Assembly: GCA_947165105.1 (NCBI GenBank)
Contig: CAMUZC010000082.1
Span: forward strand, 1-6,983
Length of the DNA: 6,983 nucleotides
Direction: 5' to 3'
From: an uncultured Lachnospiraceae bacterium
GTDB taxonomy: Bacteria > Bacillota_A > Clostridia > TANB77 > CAG-508
Each line of letters opens with the position of its first letter. The stretch's first letter is position 1. Of this stretch, positions 1 to 5,556 are shown piece by piece. The notes beneath the pieces were generated by a model, which was given only the letters and a program-made list of their open reading frames with translations, had not been told where the DNA came from and ran no database searches. The position numbers were made by a program, and so were the translations under genes.

Positions 1-6
1 TTAAAT

Positions 7-35
7 ATATTAGCTCTCATTTACATTTTTCGACA
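7..35 (-). promoter_or_regulatory. Candidate Spo0A box overlapping a leftward promoter
   Basis: Read on the minus strand, positions 35 to 26 are TGTCGAAAAA, a close match to the Spo0A box (TTTGTCGAA/TGNCGAA-type). Exactly 17 bases downstream (minus direction) is TAATAT at 12-7, a reasonable sigma-A -10 element, so the box sits where a -35 would be. Known Spo0A-activated sigma-A promoters such as spoIIG have this layout. The gene it would drive lies off the left edge. It could instead repress something rightward, or be chance in AT-rich DNA. The motif is seen directly; the function is inferred. Confidence 0.35.
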
Positions 36-80
36 TTTTTCTGCTACTCTATAATTCAAAGTATAATATGTAAAAAATAA

Positions 81-98
81 ATTGTAAAAATTTGCAAT
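81..98. repeat. Small dyad upstream of dut
   Basis: ATTGTAAA (81-88) and TTTGCAAT (91-98) form an 8-bp inverted repeat with one G-T pair and a 2-base centre, about 30 bases upstream of the best -10 hexamer for dut. It has the size of a dimeric repressor operator, but no regulator family is recognised. In DNA this AT-rich, chance is a real possibility. Confidence 0.2.
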
Positions 99-127
99 AA
101 ATTAGTGCTTTTTTTTGTAACTTATAT

Positions 128-133
128 TATAAT
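128..133 (+). promoter_or_regulatory. Possible -10 element for dut
   Basis: TATAAT at 128-133 lies about 65 bases upstream of the dut start, in the context TATATTATAAT. No convincing -35 hexamer is visible at 16-18 bases; only a T-rich tract (109-116) lies upstream. The rest of the 1-196 gap holds two further TATAAT strings (50-55 and 62-67), also without good -35 partners, so the true dut start point is uncertain. Confidence 0.3.
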
Positions 134-196
134 CATCAAGGTGGTTATAGATACCCTTAAAAATCTAAATTTATGTGTAAAAAGGATGATTGAAAG

Positions 197-664
197 ATGG
201 AAAGAGTTAGAGGATTTGAAATTGCTAAAGGATGGGAAGATAAAGGTATTAATTTGCCAATTAGAAAAACAAAATACTCAGCAGGATATGATGTAGAAGC
301 AGCAGAAGATACAGTTATTCCAAGTTTTAAAAAAGGAGAAAACGAAAATCCAACTTTAATAAAAACAGGTATAAAAGCATATATGCAAGATGATGAAGTT
401 TTAATGTTATATAATAGAAGTTCAAATCCAAAGAAGAAGGGATTAATCTTAGCAAATAGTGTTGGTGTAGTTGATAAAGATTATTACGGAAATCCAGATA
501 ATGACGGTCATATAATGTTTGCTTTCTACAACATCAAAGATGAAGATATAACAATCAAGAAGGGAGAAGCTATAGGACAAGCTGTATTCCAAAAATATTT
601 TGTTGCAGATGGAGATATTGCTGAAGGTGAAAGAGTTGGAGGATTTGGATCAACATCAAAATAG
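197..664 (+). CDS. dut: dUTP diphosphatase (dUTPase), trimeric family
   Basis: Cytoplasmic enzyme predicted to hydrolyse dUTP to dUMP and pyrophosphate, keeping uracil out of DNA and supplying dUMP for thymidylate synthesis. All five motifs of the trimeric family are present in order in 155 residues (usual size 140-160): motif 1 AGYDVEAAED (29-38), motif 2 RSSNPKKKGL (74-83), motif 3 GVVDKDYYGN (90-99) with the catalytic Asp at D93, motif 4 KKGEAIGQAVFQKY (121-134), and motif 5 with R146 and the P-loop-like GGFGST (148-153). An acidic NPDNDG stretch follows motif 3; from memory this resembles phage-type and lactobacillus-type Gram-positive dUTPases. The start is ATG 197, preceded by AAAAGG at 180-185; an overlapping frame beginning further upstream is spurious. 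The gene appears monocistronic, with a terminator at 708-743. Codon use matches its neighbours. The family is secure; a phage origin is only a suspicion. Confidence 0.95.
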   Translation: MERVRGFEIAKGWEDKGINLPIRKTKYSAGYDVEAAEDTVIPSFKKGENENPTLIKTGIKAYMQDDEVLMLYNRSSNPKKKGLILANSVGVVDKDYYGNPDNDGHIMFAFYNIKDEDITIKKGEAIGQAVFQKYFVADGDIAEGERVGGFGSTSK

Positions 665-707
665 TAAGTAATCGAAGATACGTCTAAAATTGTAAAATTT
701 TTCTAGA

Positions 708-743
708 AAAAAATGGTAAAGGCTTTGACTTTTACCATTTTTT
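708..743 (+). terminator. Intrinsic terminator of dut
   Basis: A perfect 13-bp stem pairs 708-720 with 731-743 around a 10-base loop (GGCTTTGACT). The right arm itself ends in six Ts. It lies 43 bases after the dut stop. The loop and right arm double as the -35 and spacer of the next promoter. Confidence 0.75.
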
Positions 744-753
744 GTGGTATAAT
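725..753 (+). promoter_or_regulatory. SigA-type promoter for carD
   Basis: TTGACT (725-730), a 17-base spacer, then TATAAT (748-753) with an extended -10 TGG at 745-747. This is close to the vegetative consensus. Transcription should start near 760, giving an untranslated leader of about 77 bases before carD. The -35 lies in the loop of the dut terminator hairpin, and the right stem arm occupies the spacer. Confidence 0.8.
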
Positions 754-836
754 AATAATCGTAGTTAAGAGGAAAAATATTGTAATTATTGACTCATAAA
801 AATACGAAAAAAGCTAATTGAAAGGAAGTGTCTTAC

Positions 837-1415
837 ATGTTTAATGTAGGTGATAAAATAGTATATCCAATGCATGGTGCAGGGACAATACACGCAATAG
901 AAAAAAAGAATATTTTGAATGAGGAACAAGATTATTACATTATTTCAATGCCGGGAGAAGTAAAGGTAATGGTACCAACACAAAAGGCTGAGGAAATTGG
1001 TGTAAGAAATATAATAGATAAAAATGATGTTTCAAAGGTATTAAACATTTTAGAAGAAGATGAAACAGAAATGTCTGATAATTGGAATAAAAGATATAGA
1101 GATAACATGGACAAAATGAAAAGTGGAGATATTTATGAAGTTGCCGATGTTGTTAGAAATTTAAGCTTTAAGCAAAAAGAAAAAGGATTATCTACAGGAG
1201 AGAAAAAGATGTTAAATAATGCTAAACAAATTTTAGTTAGTGAATTAGTTTTAGCAGAGCATGTATCTCAAGATGAGATTGAAAAAATTGTTGATAATAA
1301 AATCAATGTTTCATTCAAAGAAAACAGATTACATGAAAATAATATAGCAGGAATAAACAATAACATAGTAAGTAAATTTATTCCTTTTGATAGTACAGGA
1401 ACATCTGAAAATTAA
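837..1415 (+). CDS. carD: CarD/CdnL-family RNA polymerase-binding transcription regulator
   Basis: Predicted cytoplasmic protein that binds the RNA polymerase beta subunit and stabilises the open promoter complex, as in the CarD/CdnL family; clostridial members are often annotated simply as CarD. The first 55 or so residues form the RNA-polymerase interacting domain, opening FNVGDKIVYPMHGAGTI. The helical remainder is the DNA-contacting domain, with W83 where mycobacterial CarD uses W85 to wedge the minor groove, followed by a KRYRDNMDKMKSGD helix. The last 25 or so residues form a polar, Asn-rich tail that looks non-conserved. Length is 192 residues, slightly above the usual 155-170. ATG 837 was chosen because AAGGAAG at 822-828 sits about 9 bases upstream. 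A GTG at 828 in the same frame is part of that ribosome binding site, so it is unlikely to initiate. The gene has its own promoter and terminator and lies next to the dnaG-rpoD operon, whose sigma product it would work beside. Confidence 0.9.
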   Translation: MFNVGDKIVYPMHGAGTIHAIEKKNILNEEQDYYIISMPGEVKVMVPTQKAEEIGVRNIIDKNDVSKVLNILEEDETEMSDNWNKRYRDNMDKMKSGDIYEVADVVRNLSFKQKEKGLSTGEKKMLNNAKQILVSELVLAEHVSQDEIEKIVDNKINVSFKENRLHENNIAGINNNIVSKFIPFDSTGTSEN

Positions 1416-1423
1416 TTAAAATG

Positions 1424-1455
1424 AAAAGCGGAAATTATAACTTTCTGCTTTTTTT
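1424..1455 (+). terminator. Intrinsic terminator of carD
   Basis: AAAAGCGGAAA (1424-1434) pairs with TTTCTGCTTTT (1442-1452) through 11 positions including one G-U pair, around a 7-base loop. A T tract runs through 1455. It starts 8 bases after the carD stop and isolates carD from the dnaG operon. Confidence 0.85.
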
Positions 1456-1478
1456 GTCGCATGGCAAATGTCAAAATT

Positions 1479-1523
1479 TTCCGTATATTTACATAAACTA
1501 TAAACTTATGTAAATATATGGAA
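1479..1523. repeat. 18-bp inverted repeat upstream of dnaG
   Basis: The arms 1479-1496 and 1506-1523 are reverse complements across all 18 positions except one G-T pair (G1483/T1519), around the 9-base centre ACTATAAAC. The core is TATTTACATAA / TTATGTAAATA. It is not followed by a T tract on the plus strand, so a terminator is unlikely. The right arm ends on the first bases of the candidate sigma-H -35 element, which suits an operator for a dimeric regulator or a transcript-level structure. No regulator is recognised. Confidence 0.6.
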
Positions 1524-1547
1524 GGATTTATTAGATTTGCGTCGAAT
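1521..1547 (+). promoter_or_regulatory. Candidate sigma-H promoter of the dnaG-rpoD operon
   Basis: GAAGGATTT (1521-1529) fits the sigma-H -35 consensus RWAGGAWWT, and GTCGAAT (1541-1547) fits the -10 consensus RnnGAAT. The AGGATTT-to-GAAT gap is 14 bases, which is the spacing in the B. subtilis spoVG sigma-H promoter as I recall it. Transcription would start near 1554, leaving a leader of about 97 bases. The B. subtilis sigA operon is also known to have a sigma-H promoter. CGTCGAA at 1540-1546 is one base off a Spo0A-box core and overlaps the -10. Confidence 0.55.
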
Positions 1548-1565
1548 AATAATAATAGTTAAACT
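1537..1565 (+). promoter_or_regulatory. Weak candidate vegetative promoter for dnaG
   Basis: TTGCGT (1537-1542), a 17-base spacer and TAAACT (1560-1565) form a poor sigma-A match (3/6 and 4/6). A housekeeping operon needs a vegetative promoter, and this is the best one visible in the 195-base gap between carD and dnaG. It overlaps the sigma-H candidate, so the two forms of polymerase would compete. Confidence 0.25.
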
Positions 1566-1650
1566 GTAACTTGATGAAAAATAGCAATAGTGAGATTTTA
1601 ATTAAGTTAGAGCATATGCGGTAGTTATATTTTATAGAAAGGAACCCAAA

Positions 1651-3471
1651 ATGCCAAGATATAGTGACGAACTTATAGATGAAATTAGAAACAGTAATGA
1701 TATAGTTGATATTATCTCTCAATATGTAAATTTGAAAAAAAGTGGGAGAAATTTTTTTGGTTTATGCCCATTTCATAATGAGAAGTCACCATCTTTTGCA
1801 GTATCACCAGATAAGCAAATATTTCACTGCTTTGGATGTGGTGTAGGTGGAAATGTATTTCACTTTGTAAGCAAAATTGAAAATGTTGGGTTCAAGGAAT
1901 CAGTGGAAATGCTTGCTAATAGGGCAAATATAACTTTACCAACAATAGACAATGAACAAGATAATAAAGCATCATACTTAAAATCAAGAGTTTATGAAAT
2001 AAACAAACAAACTGCACAGTTTTACCATGAAAATCTGTATAAACCAACAGCTAAAGTTGCGCAAGAATATATAAAAAAGAGAAAGTTAGATAATAACACT
2101 CTAAAAACATTTTTAATAGGGTATTCGTGTAATTTTAATGAATTATATAAGTTTTTAAAACAACAAGGTTTTACAGACGAGGAAATTTTAGCATCTACTT
2201 TAGTAAATAGGAATGATAGAGGCGAATTTATAGACAGATTTAGAAAGAGATTAATGTTTCCAATACAAGATGAAAGAGGAAGAGTAATAGCATTTGGTGG
2301 AAGAATTTTAGAGGATAGTCAAATTAAAGATCCAACAAGGCCACAAGCTAAATACATCAACTCATCAGAGAATATAGTTTATAGTAAGGGAAGACATTTA
2401 TTTGGTTTATATGCAGCCAAAAAAGAAAAATTAGAAAAAATACTAATTGTGGAAGGTTATATGGATGCAATTTCTTTACATCAAAGAGGGATAACAAATG
2501 TAGTAGCATCTTTAGGAACAGCTTTAACAGAAGCTCAAGGAAGATTATTAAGAAAGAATAGCCAGCAAGTAATAATAGGCTATGATTCAGATGGAGCAGG
2601 ACAAGCTGCAACTATGAGAGGATTAGAAATACTACAAAATTTAGGTTGTGATATTAGAATTTTACAAATTGAGGGAGCAAAAGATCCAGATGAATACATA
2701 TTAAAATATGGACCTGAAAGACTTCAGAAATGCATTGATAATGCTATTTCACTTGTAGAGTATAAAGTTAAAATATTAAAAAATAAGTTAAATTTAGATC
2801 ATCCAAATGATAAAATTAAATTCTTAACAGAAATTGCAAAAGAACTTGCTAAAATCAGCAGCGATATTGAAAAAGAAGTGTATGTTGATAAAATTGCTTT
2901 AGATTATAAAATTTCAAAAGAGGCAATTTATGCTGAAATAAATAAAATATTATATCAAAAAAATCCAAATGATAAAAAATCTACACAAAGAAAAGTTGCT
3001 ATAAAATCTGAAAATAAAACTCAATTAAAGATGAATAATGATGCAATTACTAAAAAAGAAAATATGATAATATATCTTCTAATAAATTATCCAAAAGAAT
3101 CATATGATAGATTGAAAGCTCAAATAGGATATGAGAATATCAAAGATGAGAGAAATAAAATAATAATAAAAAAATTGTATGAAGAATTGGAAAAAGGAAA
3201 TAGTATTAATAATATAAATGTTTTAGATTTATTTGAAGATGAAGATATTATTAATTTTTTAACGTGGGTAATGGCATATGACTTTGAAATTACTGAGGTT
3301 GATAAGGCTGTTGAAGATATTTTAAATAACTATGAAAAAGATAAATTAATTTCAGTGAGAAATGAAATTATACAAGCTCTTGAAAATACAGATAATTTAA
3401 CAAATGAAGAAGTAGCTAGTTTGGAACAAAGTTTAAGTGAAGTAATAATTAAACTGGCTAAAATGAAATAG
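1651..3471 (+). CDS. dnaG: DNA primase DnaG
   Basis: Synthesises the short RNA primers for leading- and lagging-strand DNA replication, working with the replicative helicase at the fork. Length is 606 residues, normal for the family. An N-terminal zinc-binding domain carries ligands C39, H42, C60 and C63 (CPFH...HCFGCG). The catalytic core follows, with the RFRKRLMFPI and GRVIAFGGRIL stretches. The TOPRIM fold includes VEGYMD (267-272, Glu E268) and GYDSDGAG (310-317) with metal-binding D312 and D314, then KDPDEYILKYG. The C-terminal 150 or so residues are Lys/Glu/Ile-rich and match the poorly conserved helicase-binding domain. ATG 1651 is preceded by AAAGGA at 1638-1643. The stop codon TAG (3469-3471) shares its G with the GGAGG ribosome binding site of rpoD, so the two genes form a tight operon as in Bacillus. 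No yqfL- or yqxD-like gene precedes it. Confidence 0.98.
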   Translation: MPRYSDELIDEIRNSNDIVDIISQYVNLKKSGRNFFGLCPFHNEKSPSFAVSPDKQIFHCFGCGVGGNVFHFVSKIENVGFKESVEMLANRANITLPTIDNEQDNKASYLKSRVYEINKQTAQFYHENLYKPTAKVAQEYIKKRKLDNNTLKTFLIGYSCNFNELYKFLKQQGFTDEEILASTLVNRNDRGEFIDRFRKRLMFPIQDERGRVIAFGGRILEDSQIKDPTRPQAKYINSSENIVYSKGRHLFGLYAAKKEKLEKILIVEGYMDAISLHQRGITNVVASLGTALTEAQGRLLRKNSQQVIIGYDSDGAGQAATMRGLEILQNLGCDIRILQIEGAKDPDEYILKYGPERLQKCIDNAISLVEYKVKILKNKLNLDHPNDKIKFLTEIAKELAKISSDIEKEVYVDKIALDYKISKEAIYAEINKILYQKNPNDKKSTQRKVAIKSENKTQLKMNNDAITKKENMIIYLLINYPKESYDRLKAQIGYENIKDERNKIIIKKLYEELEKGNSINNINVLDLFEDEDIINFLTWVMAYDFEITEVDKAVEDILNNYEKDKLISVRNEIIQALENTDNLTNEEVASLEQSLSEVIIKLAKMK

Positions 3472-3483
3472 GAGGTAGAATTA

Positions 3484-4800
3484 ATGAAAAAATCTGAAAA
3501 AGATGAAATAGAAATGATACAAAAAATTGAAATACCAAATGTTATTGGAATGACAGAAGAAAAAGCAAGAAAAGAATTAGATAGATTAGATGTTATAATT
3601 AAATATGTAAATGATGAGAAAAAAGAAAATGGTGTAGTAACAGCTCAAAGTATAAAAGCCAAAACAACAGTTGATGAATATTCTGAAATAACAATTAAAG
3701 TAAACAAAAAAGAAGAAAAACATGAGTTAGATAAAGAAAAAGTTAAGAGTATAATTCAAAAGGCAAAAAAAGATGGAAAAATCACTTATGGTGAATTAGC
3801 AACACAATTAGGAGATGCAAATACAGAACAAATTGAAGAAGTATTTGATGAATTTGAAAATATTGGTGTAAACGTATTTAGTGAAGAACTTGAAGAACCT
3901 AATTTTGAAGATTTAGAAGAAGTTGAAGAAATAAAACTTGAAGAAATCGATGTTACAAACTTTGATGGTGTTAATGTTGATGATCCAGTAAGAATGTATT
4001 TAAGAGAAATTGGTAAAATACCATTATTAACATATGAAGAAGAATTAGATTTAGCTCAAAAAGTTCTTGAGGGAGATGAAGATGCTAAGCAAAAATTAGC
4101 AGAATCAAACTTAAGATTAGTTGTTAGTATTGCCAAAAAATATGTAGGAAGAGGAATGTTATTCTTAGATTTAATTCAAGAAGGAAACATGGGATTAATT
4201 AAAGCTGTTGAAAAATTTGATTATACAAAAGGATATAAATTCAGTACTTATGCAACATGGTGGATTAGACAAGCAATTACAAGAGCTATTGCTGACCAAG
4301 CAAGAACAATTAGAATTCCAGTGCATATGGTAGAAACTATTAACAAATTAATTCGTACTTCAAGAGATTTATTACAAAGATTAGGACGTGAACCAACGCC
4401 AGAAGAAATTTCTAAAGAGATTGAATTACCAGTTGAAAAAGTTTTAGAGATTCAAAAAATCGCACAAGATCCAGTATCTCTAGAAACACCAATTGGTGAA
4501 GAAGATGACAGTCATTTAGGAGATTTTATTCAAGATGATGATTCACCAGCACCTCAAGATTCTGTTGCATACACATTATTAAAGGAACAATTAGAAGAAG
4601 TAATGAATACTTTAACACCAAGAGAAGCAAAAGTTTTAAAACTTAGATTTGGTTTAGAAGATGGAAAAGCACGTACTCTAGAGGAAGTTGGAAAAGAGTT
4701 CATGGTTACTCGTGAAAGAATTAGACAAATTGAAGCAAAAGCTTTAAGAAAATTAAGACATCCTAGTAGAAGTAAGAAATTAAAGGATTATATGAACTAA
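3484..4800 (+). CDS. rpoD: Housekeeping sigma factor RpoD/SigA with an N-terminal PASTA domain
   Basis: Primary sigma factor that directs RNA polymerase to -35/-10 promoters. From residue 167 ([11 protein letters not shown], region 1.2) to the end it closely follows Bacillus SigA: region 2 with [15 protein letters not shown] and the -10-reading YATWWIRQ (256-263), region 3, and region 4.2 with the helix [16 protein letters not shown] from T409 and the [13 protein letters not shown] end. Residues about 82-137 resemble region 1.1 ([13 protein letters not shown]). The protein is 438 residues against 371 for B. subtilis SigA. The excess is an N-terminal segment that reads as a PASTA domain at about residues 15-75: [16 protein letters not shown], a middle strand, [13 protein letters not shown], and [12 protein letters not shown] 3484 has GGAGGT at 3471-3476. 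No ATG, GTG or TTG codon occurs in frame between codons 24 and 170, so the extension cannot be dismissed as a mis-called start. The gene is cotranscribed with dnaG. No clear terminator follows, so some read-through into the next gene is possible. Confidence 0.97.
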   Translation: MKKSEKDEIEMIQKIEIPNVIGMTEEKARKELDRLDVIIKYVNDEKKENGVVTAQSIKAKTTVDEYSEITIKVNKKEEKHELDKEKVKSIIQKAKKDGKITYGELATQLGDANTEQIEEVFDEFENIGVNVFSEELEEPNFEDLEEVEEIKLEEIDVTNFDGVNVDDPVRMYLREIGKIPLLTYEEELDLAQKVLEGDEDAKQKLAESNLRLVVSIAKKYVGRGMLFLDLIQEGNMGLIKAVEKFDYTKGYKFSTYATWWIRQAITRAIADQARTIRIPVHMVETINKLIRTSRDLLQRLGREPTPEEISKEIELPVEKVLEIQKIAQDPVSLETPIGEEDDSHLGDFIQDDDSPAPQDSVAYTLLKEQLEEVMNTLTPREAKVLKLRFGLEDGKARTLEEVGKEFMVTRERIRQIEAKALRKLRHPSRSKKLKDYMN

Positions 4801-4813
4801 TTCTTGAAAAAAC

Positions 4814-4842
4814 TTGACTTTTAGTTACTTTTATGTTAATAT
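4814..4842 (+). promoter_or_regulatory. SigA-type promoter for the 110-residue gene
   Basis: TTGACT (4814-4819), a 17-base spacer and TAATAT (4837-4842), with an extended -10 TGT at 4834-4836. It begins 13 bases after the rpoD stop. Transcription would start near 4849, about 31 bases before the start codon. It shares the TTGACTTTTA start and extended -10 with the carD promoter. Confidence 0.7.
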
Positions 4843-4879
4843 TAAAATATGTATTTATACAAAATCGGAGGTAAAACAT

Positions 4880-5212
4880 ATGAGAGGTCAAATGAAGACT
4901 GGAACTACTATGTTAGATAATATAAAAGAATATTTCAGAAACGCAGGAACATTTCTTTTTGGAAGTGATAATGTAGTTACTGATTTAGATGAAATTGATA
5001 ATTGGGGAGATTTTCATGGAGAAAATCAAGAAGAAATAGATGATATGGCTAGAATAATGAAAGCTGAAACAAGTTTAGGATTAGCAAAACAAAAAAGAAA
5101 TAAATTTGCTAAAGGATTGGAAAACAAGGAAAGGAATCCTCAAATAAGACAAACTAACAAGCAGTTAAGAACAGTCAAAAATGAAGAATTAGAAGATCAA
5201 AAAACTCGCTAA
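4880..5212 (+). CDS. Hypothetical protein, 110 residues
   Basis: I do not recognise this protein. It is cytoplasmic by appearance: no signal peptide or membrane segment is seen. The first 30 residues may form an amphipathic helix (MLDNIKEYFRNAGTFLFG). A strongly acidic stretch follows, with a lone Trp (DLDEIDNWGDFHGENQEEID, about 36-55), then a probable helix (DDMARIMKAETSLGLAKQ). The C-terminal 40 residues are basic, rich in Lys, Arg, Asn and Gln, and likely disordered. This acidic-then-basic layout would suit a nucleic-acid- or partner-binding adaptor, but that is speculation. ATG 4880 was chosen because CGGAGG at 4866-4871 sits 8 bases upstream. A longer reading from TTG 4814 would start inside the -35 of the promoter and is rejected. 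The gene has its own promoter directly after rpoD and a palindromic terminator directly after its stop. Codon use resembles its neighbours. Confidence 0.8.
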   Translation: MRGQMKTGTTMLDNIKEYFRNAGTFLFGSDNVVTDLDEIDNWGDFHGENQEEIDDMARIMKAETSLGLAKQKRNKFAKGLENKERNPQIRQTNKQLRTVKNEELEDQKTR

Positions 5213-5251
5213 AAAATAAAGAACTAATTTTAAAATTAGTTCTTTATTTTT
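5212..5251 (+). terminator. Perfect palindromic terminator after the 110-residue gene
   Basis: The two 20-base halves 5212-5231 and 5232-5251 are exact reverse complements (core AAAGAACTAATTTT). The right half ends in TTTATTTTT and is followed by T-rich DNA. It begins on the last base of the stop codon. The A/T symmetry means it can also stop leftward transcripts. Confidence 0.85.
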
Positions 5252-5295
5252 ATTTATATTTCTTGGACAATAATATATTAAATAATGGATAAAAT

Positions 5296-5325
5296 AAAAA
5301 GAGTTGTAATATTACAACTCTTTTT
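5296..5325 (-). terminator. Terminator of the tRNA-Met transcript
   Basis: A perfect 15-bp-arm palindrome (5296-5310 with 5311-5325, core GAGTTGTAAT) begins on the base next to the tRNA CCA end. On the minus strand the distal arm ends in five Ts, followed by ATTTT. It may also act as a second stop for rightward transcription from the 110-residue gene. Confidence 0.85.
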
Positions 5326-5402
5326 TGGTAGCGAGAAATGGATTCGAACCATCGACCTGCCGGGTATGAACCGGATGCTCTAGCCAACTGAGCTATCTCG
5401 CC
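5326..5402 (-). tRNA. tRNA-Met (CAT), elongator type
   Basis: A full 77-base cloverleaf lies on the minus strand. The acceptor stem GGCGAGA pairs with TCTCGCT, including the G1-U72 pair, then discriminator A and an encoded CCA. The D stem is GCTC/GAGC; the anticodon loop TTCATAC (anticodon CAT) sits on a CCGG/CCGG stem; the T arm is GATGG-TTCGAAT-CCATT. The G1-U72 pair and loop TTCATAC match the B. subtilis elongator tRNA-Met as I recall it. Initiator tRNA would show an unpaired 1-72 and three stacked G-C pairs beside the loop. tRNA-Ile2, also CAT before lysidine modification, has a different loop (CTCATAA) and acceptor. Position 27-43 is a U-C mismatch. Confidence 0.95.
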
Positions 5403-5421
5403 ATGTCAATAGACAAGTATT

Positions 5422-5450
5422 ATTATAATAATTTTTTTGATGTTTGTCAA
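5422..5450 (-). promoter_or_regulatory. Consensus SigA promoter for tRNA-Met
   Basis: On the minus strand: TTGACA (5450-5445), a 17-base spacer and TATAAT (5427-5422), a perfect match to the vegetative consensus in both hexamers and spacing. The expected start point near 5415 leaves a leader of about 12 bases before the mature 5' end at 5402. TGTCAATAG occurs both in the leader (5404-5412) and over the -35 (5445-5453). Confidence 0.9.
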
Positions 5451-5494
5451 TAGGTTCAAACAAAAAATGTAAAAGTTTTTGAAAAAGACAAATA

Positions 5495-5539
5495 AATCAG
5501 TAAATTATATAACATTTAAAGTTATAGGATTTACTGATT
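5495..5539 (-). terminator. Terminator of the 68-residue gene
   Basis: A long hairpin pairs 5495-5505 (AATCAGTAAAT) perfectly with 5529-5539. After a 2x2 internal loop, TATAAC (5508-5513) pairs with GTTATA (5521-5526) around a 7-base loop. In the minus direction it is followed by TTTATTTGTCTTTTT. It ends 17 bases past the stop codon of the small gene. Confidence 0.65.
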
Positions 5540-5556
5540 CTTTTGATTATAAAGTG

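Noticed and set aside
105..296. 63-codon plus-strand frame overlapping the start of dut
   Set aside because: It overlaps dut in another frame, lacks a ribosome binding site, and the dut motifs show which frame is real.
789..818. Second carD promoter (TTGACT at 789-794 with GCTAAT at 813-818)
   Set aside because: The spacer is 18 with a poor -10, and the start point would fall on the ribosome binding site.
828..836. GTG 828 as the start of carD
   Set aside because: GTG 828 is part of or directly beside the AAGGAAG ribosome binding site; ATG 837 has proper spacing and gives the family's normal N-terminus (MFNVGDK).
1531..1722. Minus-strand 63-codon frame across the dnaG start
   Set aside because: It lies over the dnaG promoter and zinc domain, has no homology that I recognise, and has a low-complexity Tyr/Ile composition.
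2357..2611. Minus-strand 84-codon frame inside dnaG
   Set aside because: It is antisense to the TOPRIM region; its Leu/Phe-rich sequence is what reversed AT-rich coding DNA produces.
4814..4879. Longer N-terminus of the 110-residue protein from TTG 4814
   Set aside because: The TTG is the -35 of the promoter and has no ribosome binding site; GGAGG sits correctly before ATG 4880.
5326..5402. tRNA with anticodon CAT as initiator tRNA-fMet or tRNA-Ile2
   Set aside because: The 1-72 pair is G-U, the anticodon stem lacks the GGG/CCC run of initiators, and the loop TTCATAC differs from that of tRNA-Ile2.
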